Part shown: piece by piece, positions 16,548 to 25,073 of the stretch
How the letters are laid out: each line of letters starts with the position of its first letter
Numbering within the stretch: the first letter of the stretch is position 1
Assembly (NCBI GenBank): GCA_016786495.1
Contig: JAEUUJ010000059.1
Coordinates: 78,201 to 142,200 of the forward strand
Reading direction: 5' to 3'
Source of the DNA: Cyclobacteriaceae bacterium
GTDB taxonomy: Bacteria > Bacteroidota > Bacteroidia > Cytophagales > Cyclobacteriaceae
DNA length: 64,000 nt
The notes under the pieces: model-generated
The model's input: the letters and a program-made list of their open reading frames with translations, nothing else
Database searches by the model: none
Told to the model about the DNA's origin: nothing
Translations under genes and position numbers: made by a program

Positions 16548-18188
16548 TTATATGGTTCTTCCGGTGTTGATAACGTTTACTCCGTTGAAGCGGGCTGTGG
16601 AGCTTCCGTGCGATACAGCCGAGACTTGTGACGGCTGACCCTTTCCATCGAAGAAAGATCCGAACAAGCGGTAATCTTTTTCATCGCAGATTTTCACGCA
16701 ATTGTTCCAGAACTCCTGGGTGTTCGACTGGTACGCCACATCGTTGAGCATACCGGCAATCTGGCCGTTTTTGATTTCGTAAAATACCGTACCGCCAAAC
16801 TGGAAGTTGTAACGTTGTTGATCGATGGAGAACGATCCGCGACCGGCAATGTAAATTCCTTTTTCAACATCTTTGATCATCTGCTCGCTCGAATACGGTT
16901 CGGTGCCGGGAGCTAATGAAACGTTTGGCATGCGCTGGAATTGAACATCGTTCCAGCTTTGTGCGTAGCAGCAGCCGTGCGATTCTTTTTCGCCCAGGAT
17001 GTGCGCCTGATCGCGGATAGCCTGGCTGTTGACGAAGATTCCGTTTTTAATGATATCCCATTTTTTGCACTTCACACCTTCATCGTCATAGCCAACGGCT
17101 CCGAGTGATCCCGGCTGGACTTTATCCGCAAAGATGTTGACAATACTGCTTCCGTATTTAAAGTTGCCAGACTTGAGTTTATCGAGCGTGGCAAAGCTGG
17201 TTCCGGCATAGTTTGCTTCGTAGCCCAATATGCGATCCAGTTCGGTCGGATGGCCAACGGATTCGTGAATGGTTAATCCCAGATGGTTAGGTTCAAGAAC
17301 CATGTCATATTTTCCCGGTTCAACCGATTTGGCAGAGAGCATTTCTTTCGCTTGCTGTGCAGCGATGGTGGCATCTTCCACCATGTCATAGTTATTCCGG
17401 TACAAATGCATGCCGCCCGGAGCCTTTATTTTTTCAGCATCGTTGGGAGTCAGGTACTCATACCCAAGACCCATCGGTGCGCTTAGTGCATCACGCGACT
17501 TGAACTTCCCGGAGGTGCGATCAATCGCCTGTACCGTAAACGTGGGCCAGATGCGGTGCACGTCCTGATCGATATATGATCCTTCCGTGGAGGCAAAGTA
17601 CTTCTGTTCGTTAACCTGAAAGAGGTTTGAACTGACGAAGCTCGCTCCGTTTTTAAGGGCCGCTGCATTTACGCTCAACAGCAAGTCAGTTTTGTCAGAC
17701 ACCTTTACGTCAAAGGCATTTTGTTTGATGGGAGTTTTCCAGCTCACCTCACCGTAGCTCTGTACCGAAGCAAGCTTCACAGGCTCTTTCTGGAATTTTG
17801 AATTCGCCTTCGCGATGGCCACGGCCCGTTCGGTGGCTTTCTTAATGCCGTCGGTGGTAACGTTATTGGTTGAAGCAAATCCCCAGGTGCCGTTCGCGAT
17901 AACGCGAATCCCGACTCCGAATGATTCAGTGTTGGAAATGTTTTGAACTTTGTTTTCGCGTGTACTGATGAATTGGTTCAGATACCGTCCGATGCGTACA
18001 TCGGCATAGGTTGCACCCAATGATCGCGCAGTATTGAGCGCTGCATCGGCCAGCGCTTTCTTTTGTGAAGCCAGTAGGGGATAGTCAAGCAAAGCTCCTT
18101 CGGCAACCGGGTTTCCAAAGCCGGATAAGGGCAACATCAGGCCGCCCAATCCCAGACCCGCCAGTTGTACAAAATCTCTTCTCTTCAT
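16548..18188 (-). CDS. TldD-type metalloprotease with Tat signal (copy 3)
   Basis: A 546-residue TldD-like protease, first gene of the TldD-TldD-PmbA operon. The twin-arginine signal is MKRRDFVQLAGLGLGG; the HExxxH motif is again HESVGH, preceded by LGLTI where the paralogues have LWLTI. The C-terminal GSFFDGKGQP and VSHGSS segments match the copy at 7948-9582. The gene has no PmbA directly after it, so it is the unpaired TldD of the set. The 173-base gap upstream (18189-18361) should contain the operon promoter as well as the terminator of the sugar-utilisation locus. Confidence 0.87.
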   Translation of the reverse strand: MKRRDFVQLAGLGLGGLMLPLSGFGNPVAEGALLDYPLLASQKKALADAALNTARSLGATYADVRIGRYLNQFISTRENKVQNISNTESFGVGIRVIANGTWGFASTNNVTTDGIKKATERAVAIAKANSKFQKEPVKLASVQSYGEVSWKTPIKQNAFDVKVSDKTDLLLSVNAAALKNGASFVSSNLFQVNEQKYFASTEGSYIDQDVHRIWPTFTVQAIDRTSGKFKSRDALSAPMGLGYEYLTPNDAEKIKAPGGMHLYRNNYDMVEDATIAAQQAKEMLSAKSVEPGKYDMVLEPNHLGLTIHESVGHPTELDRILGYEANYAGTSFATLDKLKSGNFKYGSSIVNIFADKVQPGSLGAVGYDDEGVKCKKWDIIKNGIFVNSQAIRDQAHILGEKESHGCCYAQSWNDVQFQRMPNVSLAPGTEPYSSEQMIKDVEKGIYIAGRGSFSIDQQRYNFQFGGTVFYEIKNGQIAGMLNDVAYQSNTQEFWNNCVKICDEKDYRLFGSFFDGKGQPSQVSAVSHGSSTARFNGVNVINTGRTI

Positions 18189-18305
18189 AGTGGTTGGTTA
18201 CAACAATACGATGAGTAAAGTACACAGAACGTTTTACATTTTCCCGGTTTTCGGAGAAGTGGATATAAGGTTATGCGAGTGGCGCGGGGAGGGGGTGTAA
18301 AAGCA

Positions 18306-18329
18306 AAAATCCCCTCGAAAGGGGATTTT
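18306..18329 (-). terminator. Intrinsic terminator at the end of the glucan-utilisation locus
   Basis: A perfect ten-base-pair stem, AAAATCCCCT (18306-18315) with AGGGGATTTT (18320-18329), carries a CGAA tetraloop; on the minus strand it ends in TTTTTGCTTTTA. It lies 32 bases after the symporter stop and marks the 3' end of the locus. The stem core AATCCCCT/AGGGGATT is the same as in the terminator at 6554-6586. Confidence 0.85.
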
Positions 18330-18361
18330 GTTATAGTATACATGAGTTTGTTGGATTCCTT

Positions 18362-20050
18362 CTACCAAAAAGCTGTGTACAATGCAACAAGCATGGTGAC
18401 AATGATCAGCGCGCCAATGGCGAACGAAGTGGAAACCTTAAACATGCTGGCGTCTACTTCAAGCCCTTTGGCAACAACACCGCGGTTCGTTTCGTATTTA
18501 CTGATGATATACATACCGATGATACAAATTGTAAAGATGATCAGCATCCGGTCCATAAACGGAATCTCATACACACCGCCGGAATTCTGAACAGCCCAGC
18601 CGTATTCGTACAGTCCGGAAAGATCGACCCACTGGGGTAGTAACTTCAGGATCACGGCAATCGCAAAACCACCGATCGTAGCAAACAACGCCGCGTTGGA
18701 AGTTGTCTTCTTCCAGAAGAATCCCAAAATGAACATCGCGAAGATACCGGGCGATACAAAGCCACTGTATTCCTGAATGTACTGGAAGCCTTGCTTACCT
18801 TCCCCCATCAGCGCGTCACCGAGGATGAGCGATAGCACCACGGCAATCAACATCGAAACAACTACGGTTAATCGGCCTACGTTTACAAGGCGTGCCTCGC
18901 TGGCAGTTTGGTTGAAGGCTTTCTTGTAGATATCCAGCGTAAAGATGGTTGCAATGCTGTTTGCCTTACCGGCAAGTGAGGCAACGATGGCGGCAGTCAA
19001 TGCTGCGAACGACAAGCCTTTCAATCCAACGGGAAGCAAACTTAACAAGGCAGGGTAAGCCTTATTCGGATCTTGTACACCTGAACTGGTTAACATGTTG
19101 CTCGCGCTGATTCCGGGAATTTCTTCTTTAATAATGTAGTACACAGCAATTCCGGGGATAACGACAATTACGGGCATCAGCATTTTTAAGAATGCCGCGA
19201 ACAGAAGTCCTGAACGCGCTACCGGCAATGATGCGCCCAGCGCACGTTGCGTGATGTATTGATTACAACCCCAGTAACTCAGGTTGGCAATCCACATACC
19301 TCCGATGAGCACACTGAGGCCCGGCAAATCGATGTAGTTCGGATTCGTCTTATCAAAGATGAGATGGAAATGTTCGGAAGCGCCATCGGTAAGCATCGAG
19401 AACCCATGCATGACTCCCTGGCCATCCGAGATCATATCCAGCGCGATGTATGTTGCAACGAGACCACCCAACACGAGGAAGAACACTTGTATCACATCGG
19501 TATAGCCGATTACTTTCATTCCGCCCAGCGTAATCACAATCGCGAAGAGCGCAAGGCCAAGAATACACACCAGAATGCTTAGTCCGGAGATTCCGCTGAT
19601 GGCAAGTGCACCCAGGTACAGGATTGACATCAGGTTGACGATGATGTACAGCGCCAGCCAAAAGACCGCCATGATCAACGCTACCCGTTCGTTGTAGCGG
19701 GTGCTCAGAAATTGCGGCATGGTGAAGATGTTATTCTTCAGGTAAACCGGCATGAAGAACACCGCCACGATAATTAATGTCGCTGCAGCCATCCACTCGT
19801 ATGCCGAGATCGCGAGTCCCAGCTTAAAGCCCGAAGCACTCATGCCGATCATCTGCTCGGCCGAAATGTTGGAAGCAATCAAGGAAGCACCGATCGCCCA
19901 CCAGGTTAAAGACCCTTCTGCCAAAAAGAAATCTTTTGAATCGAGCTGTGTTTTTTTCTTGCGATTGTAAATCCAATACCCGTAAACCGCAACTACCATG
20001 AAGTAGATCAGGAATACGATGTAATCGGACGAGTGAAGACCTTTTGACAT
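18362..20050 (-). CDS. Sodium/solute symporter (SSS family), probable sugar uptake
   Basis: A 562-residue inner membrane protein with about 14 predicted helices and SSS-family blocks such as WWAIGASLIASNISAEQMIG (residues 50-69) and the GGMKVIGYTDVIQVFFL segment near 175. The length and the N-terminal SDYIVFLIYF opening fit the SGLT-like sugar:sodium subgroup. It is the last gene of the beta-glucan locus, 33 bases after the GH3 gene, so it is likely to import glucose, sophorose or a related product made in the periplasm. The substrate is an inference from context. Confidence 0.88.
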   Translation of the reverse strand: MSKGLHSSDYIVFLIYFMVVAVYGYWIYNRKKKTQLDSKDFFLAEGSLTWWAIGASLIASNISAEQMIGMSASGFKLGLAISAYEWMAAATLIIVAVFFMPVYLKNNIFTMPQFLSTRYNERVALIMAVFWLALYIIVNLMSILYLGALAISGISGLSILVCILGLALFAIVITLGGMKVIGYTDVIQVFFLVLGGLVATYIALDMISDGQGVMHGFSMLTDGASEHFHLIFDKTNPNYIDLPGLSVLIGGMWIANLSYWGCNQYITQRALGASLPVARSGLLFAAFLKMLMPVIVVIPGIAVYYIIKEEIPGISASNMLTSSGVQDPNKAYPALLSLLPVGLKGLSFAALTAAIVASLAGKANSIATIFTLDIYKKAFNQTASEARLVNVGRLTVVVSMLIAVVLSLILGDALMGEGKQGFQYIQEYSGFVSPGIFAMFILGFFWKKTTSNAALFATIGGFAIAVILKLLPQWVDLSGLYEYGWAVQNSGGVYEIPFMDRMLIIFTICIIGMYIISKYETNRGVVAKGLEVDASMFKVSTSFAIGALIIVTMLVALYTAFW

Positions 20051-20083
20051 AGAATTGTTTTAAGTTAAGGGGTTTTAGTTACG

Positions 20084-22408
20084 CTACTTTACTACAAATT
20101 CTGCCTGTTTAACATCGCGTGAGTTTCCGCCTACAAAAACATGAAACTTACCCGGCTCATATCCAAACGAAAGGTCGCCTTTGTAGAACGACAAATCTTT
20201 GGTGGTAAGTGTAAATGTAATGGTTTTCTTTTCTCCTGCCTTTAAACTTACTTTTTGAAAGGCTTTCAATTCTTTTACCGGACGCGTGATTGAGCCCACC
20301 AGATCACGAATGTAAAGTTGAACTACCTCGTTGCCATCTTTTGCACCGGTATTCGTAACGTCAACCGAAACTTTCAATTCATCTTTTTCGGCAACTTCTG
20401 TTTTGTCAAGTGTAATGTCGCTGTAGCTGAACGAAGTATAGCTCAATCCATATCCAAAAGGATACACGGGTTCGTTCGAAACATCCAGGTAGTTTGAGCG
20501 GAACTTCTGGAACCATTGTCCCTGTAGCGGGCGGCCTGTATTTTTCTGACCATAGTACATCGGTAGCTGACCAACGGATTGCGGGAAGGTGGTTGTTAGC
20601 TTACCGGACGGGTTTACGTCACCGAACAATACGTCAGCGATCGCGTCTCCGGCTTCGCTTCCGCCAAACCAAACGTTCAGGATAGCCGGAACATGTTCAG
20701 ATTCCCATTTAATTGCCAGGGGCCTGCCGGTAAACAGCACCAGTACTACCGGCTTACCGGTTGCCACCAGTGCTTTTAATAAATCTTTCTGGGTAGCCGG
20801 AATTTCAATGTCGCTGCGGCTTGACGATTCACCACTCATTTCAGAGGCTTCACCCAAGGCAGCCACAATCACATCCGCACCGCGCGCGATGCGCAGGGCT
20901 TCTTCACGAATTGCTGCAGCAGAACGTTTATCCCGACCCGCGGCTTTTCCGAACATGGTTGCATGCTGTTCGAAGATTGAATCTTCATCGATGTTGGCAC
21001 CTTTCGCATACACGATTTTAGCCGATCCGCCCAGTGCTTTTTCGAGGCCGGCGCGGAGGGAAATCGCCTGATCAAACTTTGCAGCCACACTCCAGGTTCC
21101 GGGCATGTTTTCTTTCGCATCCGCGAGTGGTCCGACCAGCGCGATCGTTCCGGACTTCTTCAGCGGGAGAACATTTTTATCGTTTTTCAACAATACAAAA
21201 CTTTGGGCCGCTATATCGCGCGCCTCCTTGCGATTGGCAGCAGTGAAAACTTCTGACTTGGCACGGGCTTCATCGCAATATTTATACGGGTTGTCGAACA
21301 AGCCGAGTTCGAACTTTGCTCTCAGGATTCTTCCGCAGGCGAGATTGATGTCGGCCTCGGTGATCTTACCTTCTTTCAAAGATTCTTCAAGCGTCTTCAG
21401 GAAACCCTCGGCAACCATGTCCATATCCAGACCTGCTTTCAATGCTTTCGCAGAAACTTCTTTCAAGTCTTCCCCATAGCCGTGATCAATCATTTCGAGA
21501 ATTCCGGTATAGTCAGACACTACAAAGCCATTAAAGCCCCACTGATCGCGAAGCACTTCAGTCAACAACCAATGATTGGCAGTTGCGGGCACACCATCGA
21601 TTTCATTAAACGATGCCATCATGCTTCCTGCACCTGCTTCAACCGCTGCTTTGTAAGGAGGAAGGTACTCGTTGTACATGCGGACACGGCTCATGTCGGT
21701 TGTATTATAGTCGCGGCCGGCTTCGGCTGCTCCGTACAATGCGTAGTGTTTTACGCAGGCCATGATTGAGCTGTTGGAAGAAAAATCTTTACCCTGATAG
21801 CCACGAACCATCGCTTGCGCAATCATGCTTCCCAGGTACGGATCTTCTCCGCTGCCCTCTGCAATCCGGCCCCAGCGTGCATCGCGTGCAATGTCAACCA
21901 TGGGAGAGAAGGTCCAGCAAATACCATCGGCACTGGCCTCTTGTGCAGCAATTCGCGCGCTGCGCTCAATGAGGTTCATATCCCACGTGCAGCTCAAGCC
22001 CAGCGGAATCGGAAATACCGTTTCATATCCGTGGATAACATCCATTCCGAAGATCAACGGAATCTTCAGCCGGCTTTTTTCAACCGCAATGCGCTGCACT
22101 TCTTTGATCTTGGCAACCGACTTGATGTTGAACAAGCCGCCAACCTGTCCTTGTTCGATCTTCTTGGCGATGTCAGTGTTCTGTGCCTGGCCGGTCACAA
22201 AGTCGCCAGCGCCCGGAAGGTTAAGCTGACCGATTTTTTCCTGGAGTGTCATCAGGCTGAGCAGCGAATCAACTTTTGCTGCGTACGGGTCTTCGCTTCG
22301 CTTGTCTTGCGTTGATTCGTACCGGTCAGGTTGAACGTACGGAAGCTGGGAACACGCAAGAACAAATGTCAGCAGTGAGAGGAAAACAGTATTTCGTAGA
22401 GTTTTCAT
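20084..22408 (-). CDS. GH3 beta-glucosidase lipoprotein (BglX-like)
   Basis: A 774-residue glycoside hydrolase family 3 enzyme. It begins with a lipoprotein signal whose lipobox ends at Cys19 (FVLAC). The N-terminal TIM-barrel domain includes the KHYALYG block (about 220) and the nucleophile motif VVSDY with Asp299; the alpha/beta sandwich domain follows (about 400-620), and a fibronectin III-like domain closes the protein (about 680-765). GH3 enzymes remove terminal beta-glucose by a retaining mechanism. In a locus with four GH144-type genes it is expected to degrade sophorose and other beta-1,2-gluco-oligosaccharides, as GH3 enzymes of Bacteroides do. The exact linkage preference is inferred. 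Confidence 0.93.
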   Translation of the reverse strand: MKTLRNTVFLSLLTFVLACSQLPYVQPDRYESTQDKRSEDPYAAKVDSLLSLMTLQEKIGQLNLPGAGDFVTGQAQNTDIAKKIEQGQVGGLFNIKSVAKIKEVQRIAVEKSRLKIPLIFGMDVIHGYETVFPIPLGLSCTWDMNLIERSARIAAQEASADGICWTFSPMVDIARDARWGRIAEGSGEDPYLGSMIAQAMVRGYQGKDFSSNSSIMACVKHYALYGAAEAGRDYNTTDMSRVRMYNEYLPPYKAAVEAGAGSMMASFNEIDGVPATANHWLLTEVLRDQWGFNGFVVSDYTGILEMIDHGYGEDLKEVSAKALKAGLDMDMVAEGFLKTLEESLKEGKITEADINLACGRILRAKFELGLFDNPYKYCDEARAKSEVFTAANRKEARDIAAQSFVLLKNDKNVLPLKKSGTIALVGPLADAKENMPGTWSVAAKFDQAISLRAGLEKALGGSAKIVYAKGANIDEDSIFEQHATMFGKAAGRDKRSAAAIREEALRIARGADVIVAALGEASEMSGESSSRSDIEIPATQKDLLKALVATGKPVVLVLFTGRPLAIKWESEHVPAILNVWFGGSEAGDAIADVLFGDVNPSGKLTTTFPQSVGQLPMYYGQKNTGRPLQGQWFQKFRSNYLDVSNEPVYPFGYGLSYTSFSYSDITLDKTEVAEKDELKVSVDVTNTGAKDGNEVVQLYIRDLVGSITRPVKELKAFQKVSLKAGEKKTITFTLTTKDLSFYKGDLSFGYEPGKFHVFVGGNSRDVKQAEFVVK

Positions 22409-22456
22409 AGTACAGTTTTTATGCGTAAAGGTTTTGGGTTTATAGGGCTTACTGGT

Positions 22457-23617
22457 TTAAACAACGGGGTATTTAAAGGTTGAGACAAGATTGACTTTCT
22501 TTCCGGTGTTTCCGGATTCGCGGGCAGCTTCAATGATCTCCAGTACATGCAGGGCATGTTCCGCTGCAATGAGCGGCTCGGTATTTTCAATAAGCGCGCG
22601 TGAGATTACGCTGGCGCCTTGCTGCCATACATATTCACCCGGATCGGGTACAAAGCGTTGTGCCTGGTCGTGGTCAAGTGTGGCTAAATCAACTCCATAG
22701 GGCGCCCAGTCATATCCCACGAGGCCCATGTTGCCATGCGTTCCCCAAATGGTGATGGTGTGTTTTTCCTGGCCTTTTCCTTCATGTCCATATGGATCGA
22801 AATAGTTGAAACCGCATTGAACATGGGAGATGATTCCGTTACCGTGATCCATCAATACCATGGCATTGTCTTCGACATCAACTTTTATCTTGCCTTTATT
22901 GTCGACCGTGCGTTCAGGTGTAACAATGCTGGTCATCGCCATCACCGATTTTGCCGGGCCTAACAATCCCGTTAAGGTGGCGAGGTTGTACACGCCAAGG
23001 TCGGGCAAACTGCCGCCTCCCTTTTCATAAAAGAATGCCGACCATGTCGGACCGAGGTGTCCGTAGTGTGCATGTGCAGATGAAACCTTACCGAGCTTGC
23101 CTTCACGAATCGATTTCGACATGAATGCAAACTGCGGACTGTTTACCACCGCAGGTGCGCCCCAGATCCGGAGCTTTTTGCTTTTCGCAAGATCGAGTAA
23201 TGCCCTGCCGGCCTTATACGAGTTCGCCATCGGTTTCTCACTCCATACATGGTGATTTGTGTCGAGCGCCATTTTGTTCAGGCGTTCGTGTTCCTGCATG
23301 TCGGTTAGGTTCACAAACAAATCGAAAGGAACTCCGGCAAGCATTTTATCCACCGAAGGATAATGATTTGGAATGTTGAATTCTGCCGCCCGGCTTTTCG
23401 CACGATCGTAAACGATATCGCATGCGCTCACCAATTCCACAAACGGTGACTTCGACAAATGAGGGAGGTATTGCCCCGAAACACTTCCACAGCCAATCAC
23501 GCCCACGCGGATTTTTTTCTCGGGTGTATCAATGGCAAATGCTTCCAGCGATGTCAGTAAGTATGCAGCTCCGGCAGCTGCCGTTGTTTTCAAAAATTCT
23601 TCACGGGTTATGCTCAT
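22457..23617 (-). CDS. Gfo/Idh/MocA family oxidoreductase with degenerate Tat-like N-terminus
   Basis: A 386-residue NAD(P)-dependent oxidoreductase. The Rossmann motif GCGSVS lies at residues 42-47 and the catalytic-lysine motif EKP at 127-129 (SEKPMANS). The first 28 residues look like a twin-arginine signal (SITREEFLKTTAAAG, then a hydrophobic stretch and AFA), but the second arginine is replaced by Glu (R-E instead of R-R). Many Bacteroidota relatives carry a full Tat signal, so location is uncertain. It lies between the GH144 cluster and the GH3 gene, so the substrate is probably a glucose derivative or glucoside from beta-1,2-glucan; activity cannot be specified. Confidence 0.88.
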   Translation of the reverse strand: MSITREEFLKTTAAAGAAYLLTSLEAFAIDTPEKKIRVGVIGCGSVSGQYLPHLSKSPFVELVSACDIVYDRAKSRAAEFNIPNHYPSVDKMLAGVPFDLFVNLTDMQEHERLNKMALDTNHHVWSEKPMANSYKAGRALLDLAKSKKLRIWGAPAVVNSPQFAFMSKSIREGKLGKVSSAHAHYGHLGPTWSAFFYEKGGGSLPDLGVYNLATLTGLLGPAKSVMAMTSIVTPERTVDNKGKIKVDVEDNAMVLMDHGNGIISHVQCGFNYFDPYGHEGKGQEKHTITIWGTHGNMGLVGYDWAPYGVDLATLDHDQAQRFVPDPGEYVWQQGASVISRALIENTEPLIAAEHALHVLEIIEAARESGNTGKKVNLVSTFKYPVV

Positions 23618-23638
23618 AACGTTAGAATCTTAAATGCT

Positions 23639-25069
23639 TTATTGTTTAATGTAAGGGCTTTTGAAGCCAAGTTTCTTAAGTCCGTTTTGAACGTCCGGGA
23701 TTTTCATAAACAGATCCCAGATCAATCCAGAACGGTAGTTTTCAATCATCACCACGATGGGACCCTGATCGATCGCCAGGTGTGATTTTGCATACCAGTT
23801 ATGGGTTTCGCTGAAGCCGTCTACAAAGCCGTATTCACTCCAAATCTTGTCGCCATGGTCGTAATAAAAATGACGCAGGGCTTGCATGGAGTATTCAGGT
23901 GTGTAAGGAAATGATGAGAGTGCAGCGGTTGGCTGAATCACACCAAAATCTTCTGTTGGACTGTGGGCCACATATCCTTTAAAGCTGTCGCCTGCGGTAA
24001 GTCCCCAGCATTTGTCGCTGTAGCCTTTGTATCCCTTCGGATTCCTCACACAATGTTCGCGATTGATGAGCGTGTGGTTTTTATTTTGTTCGAAGTAGTC
24101 GGTCGACCAGTCTTTCAGTCCTCTTGGGTCTATACCCATGAAGGTGTAGTGTGCAAAGAATAAAGGTCCGCCATATTCGAACCCAAGCGGAAGATTGATT
24201 CCGTAGTACGATTTTCCATTGCGATACGTGGCGCTGTTCACCCAGCCGTTGTTGTATACGTCCCAGGCAATACCTTTGTTGGGTGAGGAGGCCGACATGA
24301 TGTACGTGATCAAGCATTCATTCCAGCCGCGAACCGGGAAGTTCATATCCCAATCATTAACCGGGCTCCAGTGCCAGTACAGCATGTTGTTTTCGCCTTT
24401 GCTGTGCCAGTTCCAGTTTGCGGTATACCACAACTGATTCACACGGTTACGGAAATATTTTTCCTGGTCACTGTCGTTATTAAAGTATTCACGCGCGGTG
24501 AGCAACCCCATAAAGAGATAGGAGGTCTCAACAATGTCTGCGCCGTCATCCAATCGTCCGAAGGCAATGGTTTTTCCGGTTTCCCCATTCATGAAGTGCG
24601 GGAAGATTCCATGATAGCTGTCGGCATGCAACAGAAAATCAACCATTTTAATGAGTCGCTTCACTGCAGCATCGCGGCTGATCCACTTGCGTTCAACGGC
24701 AACCACGGTGGCCATGATGCCAAAACCGGTTCCGCCAATCGCACAGGCTTCAGGTCCGTAAGTGCCTTTACTTAAATTGGGCGAGCCATATGCTTCATCG
24801 GCATAGTCCCAGAAATATTCTCCGCGAATCGTGTTGCTGCGCTCACGCGCAAGACCGCTTACCGGGTGGCCGTAATGCCAGAAGTAGCGAAAGGTTTGGC
24901 GCTGCACCACGTCCAATAAAGCCGAGTCCGAAAGGTTCGGAATAATTCCTACCGGCTGGATGAAGTCGGGATCGGCTTTCGGGGTTGCTTTTGTTTTTTG
25001 TGCGATGGATTCGCCCGCGAACATCACGAGAATCAAACAGGCGACAATAATTGAATAGATACGTTTCAT
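23639..25069 (-). CDS. GH144-type endo-beta-1,2-glucanase candidate (paralogue d)
   Basis: A 476-residue protein with a cleavable signal peptide (about residues 1-23, ending ESIAQ) followed by one domain of the Glycoamylase/GH144 family. Blocks shared with its neighbours include QRQTFRYFWHYGHP, GFGIMATVVAVERK, DIVETSYL, WHWSP, NECLITYI, ALSSFPYTPEYS and LAIDQGPIVVMIENYRS. GH144 contains endo-beta-1,2-glucanases and sophorose-releasing exo-enzymes. Unlike its neighbours it has DDGADIVET in place of DNGGDLVET. Signal peptidase I export suggests a periplasmic enzyme. It is the last of the four GH144-type genes, four bases after the preceding one. Family confidence is high; the mode of action is not determined. 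Confidence 0.88.
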   Translation of the reverse strand: MKRIYSIIVACLILVMFAGESIAQKTKATPKADPDFIQPVGIIPNLSDSALLDVVQRQTFRYFWHYGHPVSGLARERSNTIRGEYFWDYADEAYGSPNLSKGTYGPEACAIGGTGFGIMATVVAVERKWISRDAAVKRLIKMVDFLLHADSYHGIFPHFMNGETGKTIAFGRLDDGADIVETSYLFMGLLTAREYFNNDSDQEKYFRNRVNQLWYTANWNWHSKGENNMLYWHWSPVNDWDMNFPVRGWNECLITYIMSASSPNKGIAWDVYNNGWVNSATYRNGKSYYGINLPLGFEYGGPLFFAHYTFMGIDPRGLKDWSTDYFEQNKNHTLINREHCVRNPKGYKGYSDKCWGLTAGDSFKGYVAHSPTEDFGVIQPTAALSSFPYTPEYSMQALRHFYYDHGDKIWSEYGFVDGFSETHNWYAKSHLAIDQGPIVVMIENYRSGLIWDLFMKIPDVQNGLKKLGFKSPYIKQ

Positions 25070-25073
25070 AGAT

